The notes: a model not told the origin generated them from the letters alone. Shown: positions 44,326 through 56,432, counted from the first letter of the stretch. The stretch: 64,000 nt of DNA from Lepidostoma basale (GCA_022606425.2 JAHDVF020000074.1:186001-250000), one strand, 5' to 3'. Program-made: numbers and translations.

Positions 44326-47031
44326 ACATTTAACAAAGAAAAAGAGGAGGAAAAACAAACGGTTCAATTTTAGATACGTCATGTTAAATGTTTTTCCTAG
44401 CTATACTACCTAGCGATACCTAGCGATACCACATGTGGCATCTTTAGGGTCACGTTTGAGATACACTATATTATTCAATCAAATACGATTTTCTACTTTC
44501 TTCTAGTATGATTTTGATTTATCTGTAATCTTAAAACCGATGTTTAGTCTAAATGCCTCGTTGGTAAGTTCAAATTATGGAGATGTTTTTTGAAATAATC
44601 TGAACGAAAAAATTTTAGGTAATTTTTTTTTAGTTTGTCAATAAAAATAATTAAAATGGATGATATTTCCGTCTGGTATTTCCTAATGTGGAGAGACAGT
44701 TTAAATTTTTGTATTGATAATGAATGCCTGTTATCATCAATAATTAAGAAAAAAAAAATTGTTTGATTATGACCAACGAAAAAACTTAAATTCGTTTTAT
44801 CTCAAAACCGGTTCACTTTTGTATAATGCCTTACATGAAATAATTAATTCTTCGGAAATAACCTCCCCGACAAACTCCTAGAAGGAATGTATTCAATAAC
44901 CAATAACCCTCTATATTTTTTTAATCATTGAACGATTTTGTATGTTATATTTGATAAATAGATTTTGCATTGTTTTATATGTTTACAACTCTACGTAGAG
45001 CACTTTGATGCATCAAATAACGAAACAAACCTCGATATAAATGAGTAATGGTGCAAAATGCACTTTATCACACGTTTATCCGACATGCTTTTGTCTCCAG
45101 GGACCCACTATTGAGCGAGGGAAGAAATAAACTGATAAAATATAATAATTACTGTGTAAGAACATGAAATTTTGTGGGAGAATAAGAGACGATAAGAGTT
45201 TGCAACATAAACACGATTACAGTATACGGTAACGATACAATTCACAGCTACAATTGCATTAATGAGACCCCGAGTTCAGGAGTGGACGACTTTAGGCTGA
45301 TTTAAAATAATGATTGTGTTTGAAACTCTATGTGTCATTTTTGGGTGCACCGGGAGTTCTATTTTGAATAACAACCATCTGTTAAGATATGGTTTTAACA
45401 TTGTCAAAGCGCCCTTGAGATGAGTTACTTACGATAGCTGTGATATAAAAAAGTCTAATTATTGTTTAAAAATTATTACTATTATCACTTCGCATATTTT
45501 CTACAAGATAAGCTGAAAAAATCTAACTATGTAGTTTATTTGATTACTTTTTGACGTCTTTGAAAACGCAAAAAGTATTCGCGTGTACGTTAAAGAAAAT
45601 CGAAAAAAAGAACTATAGATATTTCTAGATATAATACTTCAAGATTGTTAGAAAACCTTGCTAATTTTTAGAGTATTCATCTTTATTTTCTGTAGCAAAT
45701 TAGATTTCTTCTATCCCCATGCAGACCTAATCTGTCTGCAATATGTCAATTAAGAGAACAATTAAATAATGCTGATCATGATTATTTTGATGACTGACCT
45801 TTCCACTAAAATGAAACAATATTTGCGGTGCCAAACATGCTAAATATAATAATGTGTCTCATCGATTTTAGGAAGTTTATACACTAGCATACTAAGAAAT
45901 GGCGCTGTCTGCAGCCAAGGATATACTACGTACTCTATCATCTCAAACGTTAGATAAAATTGAGACTTATGTCAACTTTATATCACGGCACCTTACTTAA
46001 GCCTGCTTCTAACAAAAGAGTTACGGGTATATAGAGTTCTTAGGACACGCGTGTCTCTTAAAAAATCTTTGGACTGTTCCAAGAACAAAACCCGGCATAT
46101 TTAATAAAACGTACAATACCCTATCTATAAAATATGACATTAATTGTTAGTCGCATTCATATTGTTCATCTCTAGAATATATTTTTTTTAATTCTTCCTT
46201 CATTAATGATATCTTAGGCTTAATTTTTAATGTAACTGTATTAAAATGTTCTTATATTTTTGTCTATTATCTGTATCCGCAAAAAATGGAATGTTAAAAA
46301 TTCCGTTATATCAATATAAATAAATCTATCTGTGGACAAAGTTAAACATTTATTGCCACAAGTGCAATGGTTTTTAAAGGTGATTTAATGCATTAATTGT
46401 TTTATTTTCAAACCTGATTAATCAAAATTTATTTCCAAAACTGCAAACATCTTCAAACATAACACTTTATCATTTTCGTATTGCCTTCTTTGGAATCAAG
46501 AAATACATTATAACCGACTCCCATGGAAACTGATCTCGAACAAACTGTTTCAATTTAACTTTTAATACTGGGAGTAAAGTTTTAGAATGAAATTTGCCTT
46601 CAATACCACTTTTTCGCGCCCTTCAATTAACTAAACAAAAAAACAGCAAAGAAGCTATTCTCTTATCATTTTATATTCTGTTTAAATAACCGCAATAAAA
46701 ACAAAACTTGATAAAGCAAAGTCCTTTAACTTTTCCCATTTACAAATTGCCGTTCTCAGCTAACCGAAGCCCTTCCGCAGACCTAACGGGAAAGCGCAAG
46801 ATTATTATTTTTAAGCAACCCTACAGAACAAAATTAAACATTAGCTTAATAAATTGGAGCGATTTCGATACTTCGGTTTTCATAACGAATACTTCCCAAT
46901 TAACATCAACAGTTTGATGTAAGACTCATCAATTTAACAGTGAAAAAAACCTTTGAATTTGGTAATTTGTAACAAAAGTCTATACGAAAAATTCCAGATT
47001 GCAGTGCACTGTTACCTAATCATTTTCTACC
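44326..47031. other. 2.7 kb unique AT-rich stretch
   Basis: The longest repeat-poor stretch. No gene, no island over 100 bp. Frame 46708-46917 has no domain. A small duplication CTAGCGATACC lies at 44410-44430. Confidence 0.4.
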
Positions 47032-47250
47032 AAACTTTACGTAGGAAAGTGAAGCATGAAACTGCCAAAATAAGGATGAAAATATAATGAGTGCAGTATA
47101 AATAAGATATTTAAGGCAAATACGTAGTAAGTCAGCATTTGATAGAGTCTCAAATGCATACATACATATAATAAGAAGTAAATGCAGTGCAAATGAAAGT
47201 ACTCAAAACTAAATATTTGGAAAATGATAAATTTGATTCAACAATAATTA
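47032..47250 (+). mobile_element. LINE-1f remnant
   Basis: TTTACGTAGGAAAGTGAAGC, CCAAAATAAGGATGAAAATATAATG, TTGATAGAGTCTCAAATGC and AGAAGTAAATGCAGTGCAAATGA: the MYGSEAWN to SECGAND block, heavily mutated. Confidence 0.7.
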
Positions 47251-47278
47251 TTGTCCATAATCTATAGTACGTAAATGT

Positions 47279-47331
47279 GTATATAAATGAACATTTAAAA
47301 AAAAATTGACAGGTGTTCATTTATATTTAAA
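47279..47331. repeat. inverted repeat
   Basis: TATAAATGAACA / TGTTCATTTATA with a 25-bp A-rich centre. Confidence 0.6.
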
Positions 47332-47619
47332 AAAAACATGGAATTAATTAAGTATGGGAAAAGTATTTAGAATAATACTAATTACATTCTTAAGCTCTAG
47401 AGTGGATCATCGTTTTTTTATAAAAACAATTTCTTTTATGTCTCAAATATCATGAATCAAATCAAATCAGTTTATTTCATCAATAGACATTACAAAATTA
47501 AGGTTTAGGACATCTATTGAGATCAGGCAAAATAATATATTGTATATAATATACTACCAGAAACGCATGAGAGATGGTTCGATTTTGGAGAGTATTAATG
47601 TACTTTTACTGTTGGAATG

Positions 47620-47935
47620 CTAAATTTATATTCCTAGGTAAAATAAAACCTTCCATTTGATTTGGTAAAATCATTTAATTTATTTTGGTGCATGCTTTTA
47701 TATACATAATTATATTCTTCATCTTCTGACATATCAAGGGATTCTTTGAGATTTCCGTCGTCTAGGAGGCTAACCATCTTTATGTTCAGGATGGTCATCT
47801 TCGACAGCGTCAGCACAGACCGTTTTATCTCCCAACACGCAGAACCAACCAGTGTCTACTGATGCCGGTGTGAAGAGCAATAAAACTGCTGAACATGATA
47901 GCTTCGTAGATCGAAGTCTTTTATATTCGTGAAAG
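47620..47935. other. coding-like segment on both strands, unidentified
   Basis: Minus frame (47816-47634, open upstream) reads LSKMTILNIKMVSLLDDGN and LKESLDMSEDEEYNYVYK, acidic and coding-like. An overlapping plus frame (47776-47934) reads CSGWSSSTASAQTVLSPNT and SKTAEHDSF-like. Only one can be real; the minus one looks more protein-like. Possibly a transposase or retroelement fragment. Confidence 0.3.
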
Positions 47936-48879
47936 TACGTTCAGAAGACTCTTGACTTTGGAAAGTATCTTGTATTGCTAACGACAAATCATCTTTCGTG
48001 CGTTCCTGGTATTATATATTTATTATATTTTACCTGTTTTCAATAGACGGCTTAAACTATATTGTGTTTTGTAATATATTTTGTGATTTAAAAAAAATAT
48101 ATACAATAAACTACGATATAATGATACTTTTGATATAATTAATATTCACCTAAACGTGATATCGCCTGCGTATTTTTAATTACTTCCCACCTTTGAAATG
48201 CGTATATGGGCTATGACGCGAAAAAAAAAGCTCATAAACATCATTATTAATTATCGTGTTTGGTCCCTCACACCCAGCGCCCACGTACGTGATAAAAATA
48301 AACATGGTATTTTATCCCATAGGAAGGCGGTGATGAGTACACAATCGCATATTTCAAGCGAAATTATCGCCTCTTCGATAGCGAAACTATGCGGAATATA
48401 CGGGGCAAGGCGCATTCCCGATTCAGTACTGCTCCAATAAATTATTTATTAAGAATTTTGGCTTTGGTCCACAAAAATATTATTGGATAAGAAGAACTAT
48501 AACTCTATGCTATAATATTTTATATATGTATAACTTATTTTATGTACAAATCGTCGAAGACAAAGAAATCATTTTCGTATACTCGGACTACGAGTATGTA
48601 TTTGCGTACAGAATAATCTTTTAATATTGAATACATATAGCAACGTTTAAAGAAATTTACTTTGACTGACTTTTTTTGACGTAAGCGGTTCAAAAAACAA
48701 CAAATAAAATTGTGGAAGATATTAAAAATCTTCATGTGAAGCACTCACTTTATAGTTTTTTCTTTGATTTATGATTATAGAACCTTAAACACACCAGTCT
48801 AATGTCTCTTGTAAGCCTACAACTACAGAAAGTTTTGTTTTGTTATTTGATTTTCCTAATATGGTAGGGTAAAATTTCC
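47936..48879. other. unique stretch with GC-richer island 48190-48440
   Basis: Island has an 80-residue frame with no domain; looks more like conserved non-coding DNA. Rest AT-rich. Confidence 0.35.
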
Positions 48880-49140
48880 ATTTCTTCTATGTTCGCCTTC
48901 ACTTTGTGTCGTGGATTCATATTTGAATAAAAATAATTATACTTTGTATTACAACACTTTTTATTTTCACTGAACTCCTACTCATTTCAAGTAACCTTTA
49001 TCAATGTATACAATTTTAACGTTAATTTTAACGTCAAAAATGTATACATTGATAAAGGTTACGCGTAACCGAAACATGTCTGATTTCAGTGAAAATAAAG
49101 TGTTGTAATACAAAGTATAATTATATTTATTCAAATGCAA
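48880..49140. repeat. P4-type palindrome
   Basis: Arms with ACTTTGTATTACAACACTTT..ATTTTCACTGAA and inverse. Plus arm: TTGATAA (49038-49044), A, GGTTAC/GTAACC, GAAACATGTC. The minus arm has lost GAAAC. Left flank TTCGCCTTCACTTTGTGTCGTGG is the P4/P5 flank motif inverted. Confidence 0.8.
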
Positions 49141-49203
49141 ATTCTATTACTAAACGACTTTGCTATTATTAGTCTAAGGAAAATCAAAATAATGAATCCA
49201 TTC

Positions 49204-49497
49204 TAGTTCGGTCACATGGAACGCATGGATTTACAAATAATGGTTAAGAAAGTATACGTTAACGATGTGAATGAAGTACGGAGTCGAGGAAAACTGAGAA
49301 AAACATTGCATGTCCAAATCAATCAGATTTTAAATGTCGGCCATGTTAGAAGTCGGAAGAATCGACGTGCGTGTATGACTCGCTGTATGAATGTGAAGAA
49401 AGCTATAGAGTTATGTCAAGATAGAGTAGTGTGAGGGTCCATTCTCTCTGCCTACCCTTTCGGAGAAACGGCGTAATGGTTTGTTGTTGGTGTTGTT
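49204..49497 (+). mobile_element. LINE-1f 3' end with 11-bp target duplication, (GTT)n tail
   Basis: Open 49216-49434 (MERMDLQIMVKKVYVNDVNE, RSRKNRRACMTRCMN). Ends CGTAATGGTTTGTTGTTGGTGTTG. Flanked by TGAATCCATTC at 49193-49203 and 49498-49508. Confidence 0.92.
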
Positions 49498-49508
49498 TGA
49501 ATCCATTC

Positions 49509-50654
49509 ATTACATAAAAAAAATGCATATTATTATGAACAAACTACACTTGGCTTGATGCTATATATTCAACTAGACATTCAATTAGACAAAGATTTTT
49601 AGAAATATATACGTTTTCTATTTCCAACTAAATAAAAATATTTTCTTCCTCATAATTATGAAAATGTTTTCAGCTAGAGAAACCTCAAAAATCCACTTTC
49701 TCATCTGTTTAAAAACTAAACTTTACAGACATATTAACTTGAATCCGTGAAATTTGTAAATTTTCAATGAGTAAAACTGGATACATGTTAGATTGTTTAT
49801 ATGAATATTTCTATAAATAAGAATGTTACCTTTGTTTCCTACCGCTAGTAAAAGATAAAATGGTATACCGAGTGGTTTATAAATAATAATCTTATTTACA
49901 AATGTGCCTAGAAATAAAACAAAATATAACATAAATGGTTGCGAAATAATGTAATTCCAACATCAGATTTCACCAAAATAGAACATTGTTTTCCCCCTTC
50001 ATTCGAATGTAAATTTTAAATATCTGGATTTAAAAAAGGAAGATTTATGTCCCGAGCGAATTGAGGGTGCGACATTATTAGTGGAATTCCGCGATGCCAC
50101 CTCGCGCCTCCGAATAGTTTAATCTTTAACGTAGGCGAGTGCCGAACTCTCGAACTCTGTTTAGAGCCGTGTACCATTCAATGTTTCCATAATGTCGGTA
50201 GCGATCCCAGCGCCAATAAAACGGACGAAAAATGAGACAAGATTGCCAGTTTATCGCGTGACTTGAGCGCTGAGCGCGAACGGAGAATATGAATGCAAAT
50301 ACGGGGGCGTTGAAAAAGTTAATACTACTCGCCGTAAACTTAAACGCCGTCGTTTTCTATACGGCTGATAAATGGCATCATTTTCCTGTTTATTGATTCT
50401 ATTTTTATCTTCTCATTGTCGTCATTTTATTTCAGAAAACGAATTTATATCCATTAGCCAGGCAATTTCTAATAAAACTGTATGATTAAATGGGTCTAAA
50501 CGTATTACGAATACGTATCATCCCTGCATGTACCAAGTTTGAGAAAAAATAGTACTAGTATGTAAATACTGATTTGTCTGGTGAATAAGTTTCTAGTCGC
50601 CCAGCGCACCATGGAATGAACCATGCATGGAATTACTTTATAAGACAGAATCAG
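49509..50654. other. unique stretch with GC-richer region 50040-50400
   Basis: The 360-bp region is unusually GC-rich for this window and has no credible frame; candidate conserved non-coding element. Confidence 0.4.
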
Positions 50655-50911
50655 AAGTTAATTTATTCGACGGAAGACAGAAGATAAGCGGACTGAAGTG
50701 GCGGTGAGCTGGCCATATTTGTCCGAGAACCGACAGCCGAGAGGGAAGATGGGATCTGGAGTAGAAACCGAGCGCAAGATTCCGTAGAGTTGGATGTCCC
50801 CCTGCCCGCTGGACCGACGATATTATAACGATTGCTGGACTTGGATGAAGGAGAGTGGCAATGGATAGGGGGCAGTGGCCTACGTTCAGCAGTGGACGAC
50901 TGATAAAAAGA
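50655..50911 (+). mobile_element. LINE-4f 3' end
   Basis: In shifted frames: GELAIFVREPTAER-like, PPCPLDRRYYNDCWTWMKE-like, then AYVQQWTTDKK-like, followed directly by a 22-bp tandem repeat. Confidence 0.7.
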
Positions 50912-50990
50912 AGTACTAGTATTGATAGAAATCAGTACTAGTATTGATAGAAACCAGTACTAGTATTGATAGAAATCAGTACTAGTACCT
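50912..50990. repeat. 22-bp tandem repeat, 3.5 units
   Basis: Unit AGTACTAGTATTGATAGAAATC, units starting at 50912, 50934, 50956 and 50978, immediately after the LINE-4f end. Confidence 0.9.
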
Positions 50991-50999
50991 ACATACCGG

Positions 51000-51430
51000 T
51001 GTCTTCTTCATTTTCTACAGCCTTTTCCCATCCAATCTTTCCAAATAAAGGCCTTCTTCATTAGCTAACGCGTCACTCTTTCTTATGTAAACTGCATTCA
51101 GATAATGCCCACGTGTCAGCTTAGTTGCGGTCGCTCTGTGTTTCTCTTTGCGGTCATGGTCTCCAAGTCCACAGTTTTCATTTTTCGTCAAGACTTCTGG
51201 CTACTAGACCGGCACATTCGCCTATGCTTACATCGTTCTCCCGACGATGAAAGTGTAAAACCTTCAAAACATCCCGCGAAAAATCAGCTCAAAAGTGGAA
51301 AAAGCAGTGTTTTTAAAAAAATTATTATTATGATCAATGTACGAGTACTTCTTCTTCTACAGCCTTCTTCCCTCCGCTGCTGGATATAGGTCTCTTATAT
51401 TTTCTTCCACTCGTCCCTGTCTTGTCCCTT
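51000..51430 (-). mobile_element. two LINE 3' fragments, minus strand
   Basis: 51340-51430 reads on the minus strand DRDEWKKI then TYIQQRREEGCRRR-like with a GAAGAAG tail. 51005-51065 is a shorter similar end (AAGGCTGTAGAAAATGAAG). Between them 51100-51290 is GC-richer and unassigned. Confidence 0.5.
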
Positions 51431-52159
51431 CCTTATCCAGGTAGTACTTATTTTTCATTCAATATCGTCAAACCATCTTTTGGATAAAATGTACTTCTAC
51501 CAAGAAAGATCTATTACCAACGTTTATTCCTCGTCTATTAAATTTGAGACAAAAATATGTTTTTTAAAATTGTATCTCATAACATTCTAAATTCAAAGTA
51601 ATATTTTGATTATCTTATAAAAGGAGCATTTTGCTATTCGCCACATTTTACTTAAACGTTTCAATATAAGATATTTACTAAACAAGCACTCACAAGAAAC
51701 ACTGAATATGTGATCGCGGGTAAGAAAACAAGCAGGCCGATCTTACATAACATTTTACTCTCGAGTTGCGAACAGCGTCATGCGAATTTTGAACGATCGT
51801 TTTTATCGGGGGCCGCTCCGTGGTGGGGGTGCGGCAAGGGAGGGGGTGTCGTCTGAACCCACCCCAAGGTGTGGAAAAAGCACTCTATATTAAAAGATGT
51901 TAAACAGGCTATGAATATGCGAGAGCACGGACAAGCCGTACGTAGCAAATATTCTGTCGTGTGCTTTAAGTACAGATATGCTCTTTGCGGTTCTTTTGAG
52001 TTTGACATATTCGATCTTCGTGAATTCAATAGAATTTTATTTGCCTACCAATTTTATAATTCGTTCTATTTATTAATTATCTATTTTGTTATTCATTATT
52101 ACTGTTAAGCTTTTGTATAATTGCATACATATAAGAATATATTTTACGAATATATTGTA
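51431..52159. other. unique stretch
   Basis: GC-rich patch at 51775-51870 (CCCCCTCCCT on the minus strand) without a gene; frame 51869-52108 not credible. Confidence 0.35.
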
Positions 52160-52870
52160 TAAGAACATATAAGGATCATAAAGATCATTTGGACACATGG
52201 AAAGAACGAATAAAGGAAGAGTCATAAAATTAGTATACTTGTATAATAACAATGTAAATGGAACTAGAAACAGAGAAAAAAAACGTGGCAGGATCAAATT
52301 AATCAAATATTAAATGTCTGTTACGAAAAGCGAAAATGGCCGTTTACAGTGGAACATGTGGAATGTACAATATATGGAAGCAAAGCATGAAACTGGTAGA
52401 AGAAAGATGAGAGAGGAATTAATGCAGTAGAGACGAGGTCCCTAAGACGTATGTATGGTAGAACGATGTAAGACAGAATCTCAAATGCTGATATTAGAAA
52501 GGAATGTAGAGCGAAAGAAGGTATTATGAACAAAATTATGAAAGGATCGCTGCGTTGGTTCGGACATGTGGAGCGCATAGGTAAAGAAAGATTGGTCAAA
52601 TATTTATACGTTAAGGATGTAAATGGAGTACGGAGTCGAGGTAGATCGAGGTAAACATGGCATGACCAAATTTATAAAATTTTAAAGGTTGGTCATGATA
52701 GAAGCCAGAAGAATCGACTGCGTGAATGACTCGCTGTATGAATGTGGAGGAAGCTAAAGAGGTATGTCAAGATAGAGTATTGTGGCGGTCCATTCTCTCT
52801 GCCTTACCCTGCGTAGAAACTGCGTGATGGTTTGTTGTTGTCGGTCACGTGAGAAAAAATCAACTCGTCA
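52160..52870 (+). mobile_element. LINE-1f copy A, split by copy B
   Basis: Left part GGACACATGGAAAGAACGAATAAAGG to AATATTAAATGTCTGT (52322); right part GTCGGTCACGTGAGAAAAAATCAACTCG (52839-52870) is the next LINE-1f segment, so copy B sits inside copy A. Confidence 0.78.
52322..52838 (+). mobile_element. LINE-1f copy B, (GTT)n tail
   Basis: Starts KAKMAVYSGT, includes SNADIRKECRAKEGIMNKIM and RSRRNRLRE-like, ends GCGTGATGGTTTGTTGTTG. Frames broken. Confidence 0.85.
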
Positions 52871-52934
52871 TTACAAGGCAAAACTAGATTCAAGTAAACG
52901 GCATTTTTTTAAAGAGAACTTTTCATAAACGAAT

Positions 52935-53100
52935 TTACATAATAAAGTGACTGCCACACCGAAGGTCCTGGGTTCAATTCCCGGCGATGACAGTGTGAAA
53001 AAAAAATCACGCCGTCTTTACTCTGGTAGAATTATCATGACAATAAAAATGGTGATAAACTTGCTAGTTATCACATGTCATGAGAATCTATAGCTCAATA
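52935..53100 (+). mobile_element. tRNA-like SINE
   Basis: GTGACTGCCACACCGAAGGTCC, B-box-like GGGTTCAATTC, CGGCGATGACAGTGTG, AATAAAAATGGTGATAAACTTGCTA and CACATGTCATGAGAATC. Confidence 0.78.
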
Positions 53101-53392
53101 ATTGTATACAAAAATGGGGCTCGAATATCTTGCTATTTACAAAAATGTGGAAAGAAACTAGAAACTACCACATTAAAAGATTAAGTTGAATCCCGAGAAT
53201 CAGCAAACATGTTTACATACAGGTTGCTGCAAAACAAACCCAAGGATTAAAACTAGAAAAATAGAAAAAGTGCGATTATTAAAAAAAGGTATTATTTTTT
53301 TATTCCCAAGATATATTAGTGTATCTTAATTTTATTACAAGAATCTATGAAAATTCGGTAGGTGTGGCATTATTGATTTTTCAAACTAAAAA

Positions 53393-54167
53393 TGCGAAAT
53401 GATCTGATGATGAATGTTAATAAGTCCAAGGTAATGATTTTTGAAAAGGAAGAAACCACGACAGTCTGCAATATTAGCGTGAATGGTGAAAATTTGGAGC
53501 AAGTAGTTGAGTTCGTGTATTTAGATAGTATGTTTACAAGAGATGGGCGAGTGGAGAGGGATATTGAAAGAAGGGTTGGGGCAGGCAACAAAGTGAATGG
53601 TGCACTTAAAGTTGTCATCGCAAACAAAAACCTATCAAAAAAAGCTAGAATGGCAGTGCACAATGGTGTTCTTCTACCGACCCTTATGTATGGAAGCGAA
53701 GCATGGAACTGGCAAAAGAAGGATGAAAGTAGAATAAATGCAGTTGAAATGAGATCTCTTAGAAGAATGTGTGGATACTCTGTGTATGATAGAGTGTCGA
53801 ATGAAAAATATAAGAAGTGAATGCGGTGCGAATGATGGTGTCATGAACAAAATAATGAAAGGATCATTAAGATGGTTTGGACATATCGAAAGAATGAATG
53901 AAGAAAGAATGGTAAAAAAATATATGTTAATGATGTTAATGGAACCAGAAATAGACGAAGACCGAGGAAAACGTGGCACGATCAAATAAATCAAACATTG
54001 AATGTCGGCCATGTGAGGAGTCAGAGAAATCGACGCGCGTGCATGACACGATGTATGAATGTTGGGGAAGCGAGAGAAATATGTCAGGAAAGAAAAGTGT
54101 GGCAGTCCATTCTTTCTGCCTACCCCTTCGGGGAGACGGCGTGATGGTTAGTTAGTTAGTTAGTTAG
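53393..54167 (+). mobile_element. LINE-1f, longest copy, with 14-bp target duplication
   Basis: 775 bp. Open 53392-53820 (MRNDLMMNVNKSKVMIFEKE, EFVYLDSMFTRDGRVERDI, NKVNGALKVVIANKNLSKK, MYGSEAWNWQKKDESRINAV); a 1-bp loss near 53808 shifts to SECGANDGVMNKIMKGSLRW, then GRRPRKTWHDQ- and RRACMTRCMN-like blocks. TGA at 54141-54143 is followed by TGGTTAG and five TTAG. Flanked by TTTCAAACTAAAAA at 53379-53392 and 54168-54181. The N-terminal part resembles the segment after RT motif C. Clade unassigned (RTE- or CR1-like). Confidence 0.93.
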
Positions 54168-54181
54168 TTTCAAACTAAAAA

Positions 54182-54415
54182 AATTCATCGTTAACTTATG
54201 AATAGCAAAAACATTCAGATTATCGAAAACAATCGGAATAGTATTACAAAAATAAATAAAATATTACGATTCCATTACGTCTATCCGATATCACAGTATA
54301 AAACAAAGCTCCAGAATCAGAAATAAACTTTGACTATTTAAGAACAACTACGATAATAATAATATCAATTCATAGAAGATGACATACAAACACTGTTACA
54401 TACTATCATCTACGC
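54182..54415. other. unique AT-rich stretch
   Basis: Nothing recognised. Confidence 0.4.
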
Positions 54416-55340
54416 CAGCGTTTTCCAACCTGGGAGGCGCGGACTATCGCCAGTGGAGGCGCGAACAATTAAAAAAAAATTATACCATAATATCTACAAA
54501 AAAAACTCCATGCCCAAACCGTTGCTATATGAAGTTTTATTTATATTAATACGATGTAACGTTACAGTAGTGAAAAACCAAATATCGAGACATGTTAATA
54601 GCCAAAAAGGAGATAGGTACTAGTGGCGCTCTCCACATACATAGCTCCCAAGATTTGATAAACTTTGTACCAATAAACAACAACAACCCTTGAATTTAAT
54701 GTTGATTTCAACGTTGGTATGTAGTTGGTTTCAACGATTAAAAATAATTTAATATTAAAATAAATAAATATGAACGTATATATTATAGCAAAACCTTGTT
54801 ATTATTCTGTTAATTGTGGTTTACGTTTTTTTCTGTTGTTGTAAGATTTTTATTATTTAAAACGTTTTTAACTATTAAAAATATTAAAATAATATTTTAA
54901 AGTTCTTGCTAGAGTTGGATTGTTTTAAATGCCTAATTACAGTTATTTAAAAAAACAGTGGATACGTGGAATATAAATTTAATAAACACAAAAGACCTGA
55001 TCCTCCAGCCTACAACATGTGAACCATCTAAAAGAACATTAGGTGTAATATTATTTTAATTTTGTTATTTTATTTTAAATGGACGTTGGACTATCGATTG
55101 TGCGTGGGAGATGCCTATTGGTGGCGATGAGGTTCGCAACCCATCACACCGCATCTCCCGCGGGGGCGAAAAGAGGACGATGGAGTGCCGCAACGTTTAA
55201 AGTGTAGCAGTCCATTATTTCTGCCTACCCCTTCGGAGAGACGGCGTGATGGTTATTAGGTAAGTAAATAATAAAATATAGGGTGGTACGGAATTTTTTT
55301 TTTCGGGAAGGCGTAGTAGCATAAAGATTGGAAACCGCTG
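54416..55340. mobile_element. hAT-like non-autonomous transposon
   Basis: Ends CAGCGTTTTCCAACC and, inverted, CAGCGGTTTCCAATC (12 of 14), flanked by 8-bp near-identical duplications ATCTACGC (54408-54415) and ACCTACGC (55341-55348), the hAT signature. No transposase. It contains the SINE at 54880-55262; without it the element is about 540 bp. Confidence 0.75.
54880..55262 (+). mobile_element. SINE with LINE-1f tail, inside the hAT-like element
   Basis: TTTTAAAGTTCTTGCTAG, CAGTGGATACGTGGAATATAAA, GGAGATGCC..GGTTCGCAACCC, hairpin GGGAGATG/CATCTCCC, then LINE-1f end GGAGAGACGGCGTGATGGTTATTAGG. The hairpin base change relative to 2760-3334 keeps pairing. Confidence 0.82.
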
Positions 55341-55583
55341 ACCTACGCGTAAGCTTTCGCTCTAGCAGTTACAACTCTTATATTCGAACTTCTGTACTAA
55401 GATAACTAACCGAATTGCTTATCATATTTTAATACCGAGATATAATTTTGCTACATGTTTTCATTGCAAGTTCGTGGATTACGAAATGTAAATTTATTTT
55501 GAGATCTTGTTTTCAAGACTTTTAGAACATAATCCCGACCTTGTTTATGTGATTGTAATCAGATATAGGAACTGTTAATTAAA

Positions 55584-55882
55584 GAAGCGAAGCATAGAAC
55601 TAGCAGATGAAGGATGAGAACAGAATAGGTGCGGTAGAGATGAGGTCCCTAAGACGTATGTATGGTAGAACGATATATGACAGAATCTCAAATGCTGATA
55701 TAAATAAGAAAGGAATGTAGAGCGAAAGAAGGTATTATGAAAAAAATTATGAAAGGATCGCTGCGTTGGTTCGGACACTTGGAGAAAAAATGTTTAAGAA
55801 AGTATAAGTTAACGATGTAAATGGAGCACGGAGTCGAGGCAGACCGAGGAAAACATGGCATGACCAAATTAATCAAATTTTA
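55584..55882 (+). mobile_element. LINE-1f internal fragment
   Basis: GAAGCGAAGCATAGAACTAGCAG to GACCAAATTAATCAAATTTTAG; truncated at both ends. Confidence 0.8.
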
Positions 55883-55932
55883 GTATAATTAGATTCAAAG
55901 AACTCTTGATTCTGTACTGTATTTATTTTCAG

Positions 55933-55978
55933 ATGCAGAAGAGAAGATTACATCAATGGAGTCTACGCACACAGGATG
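55933..55978 (+). CDS. putative small host exon
   Basis: 46 bp between an acceptor-like TGTACTGTATTTATTTTCAG and a donor ATG/GTGATT. In the frame compatible with the next segment it reads AEEKITSMESTHTG plus two bases at each end. Splicing 55978 to 56532 keeps the frame (codon TG+T = Cys). No homologue recognised. Confidence 0.35.
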
Positions 55979-56329
55979 GTGATTTTATTTTATATATAAT
56001 ACTTTATTTTATATATAATCATTAGTCATCTTGAAATATGTAAAATCATTAGTAAACAATTTGTAAAAATATGTTTTTCTTAGAAACACTTTATTTCGTC
56101 TAGCTCAAAACACTTATTTTTAATTTTACATAAAATCATTTAGTATACCCTAACTATGTTGTAATCATTGTAATAAAATTTCTTAATGAGTTCCAAGAAA
56201 CAATTTCTAATATTTCTGGACCTGCCCTAATAATTCTTTGTTAAAAATGTAAAAGGTCACATCAATTTTCGTTAATTACCATAGTCTGCTTCATTTACTA
56301 GTGTATATAATCTGCAACGAGTTGAAGTT

Positions 56330-56432
56330 TCGTCACATTTGATAATGCCTTAGAAGGGCAAAACATGTCATTCCTATAAAATATAATAAAACTTTTAGAA
56401 AACTGACGTTTTCATTCGTATTAATTAAGAAT
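56330..56432 (+). repeat. P1 single arm
   Basis: CAT, TTGATAA (56339-56345), T, GCC..GGC, AAAACATGTC, ATTCCTATAAAATATAATAAAACTT and GTTTTCATTCGTATTAAT. The first base of the GAAAC box is A. Lies in the putative intron. Confidence 0.8.
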
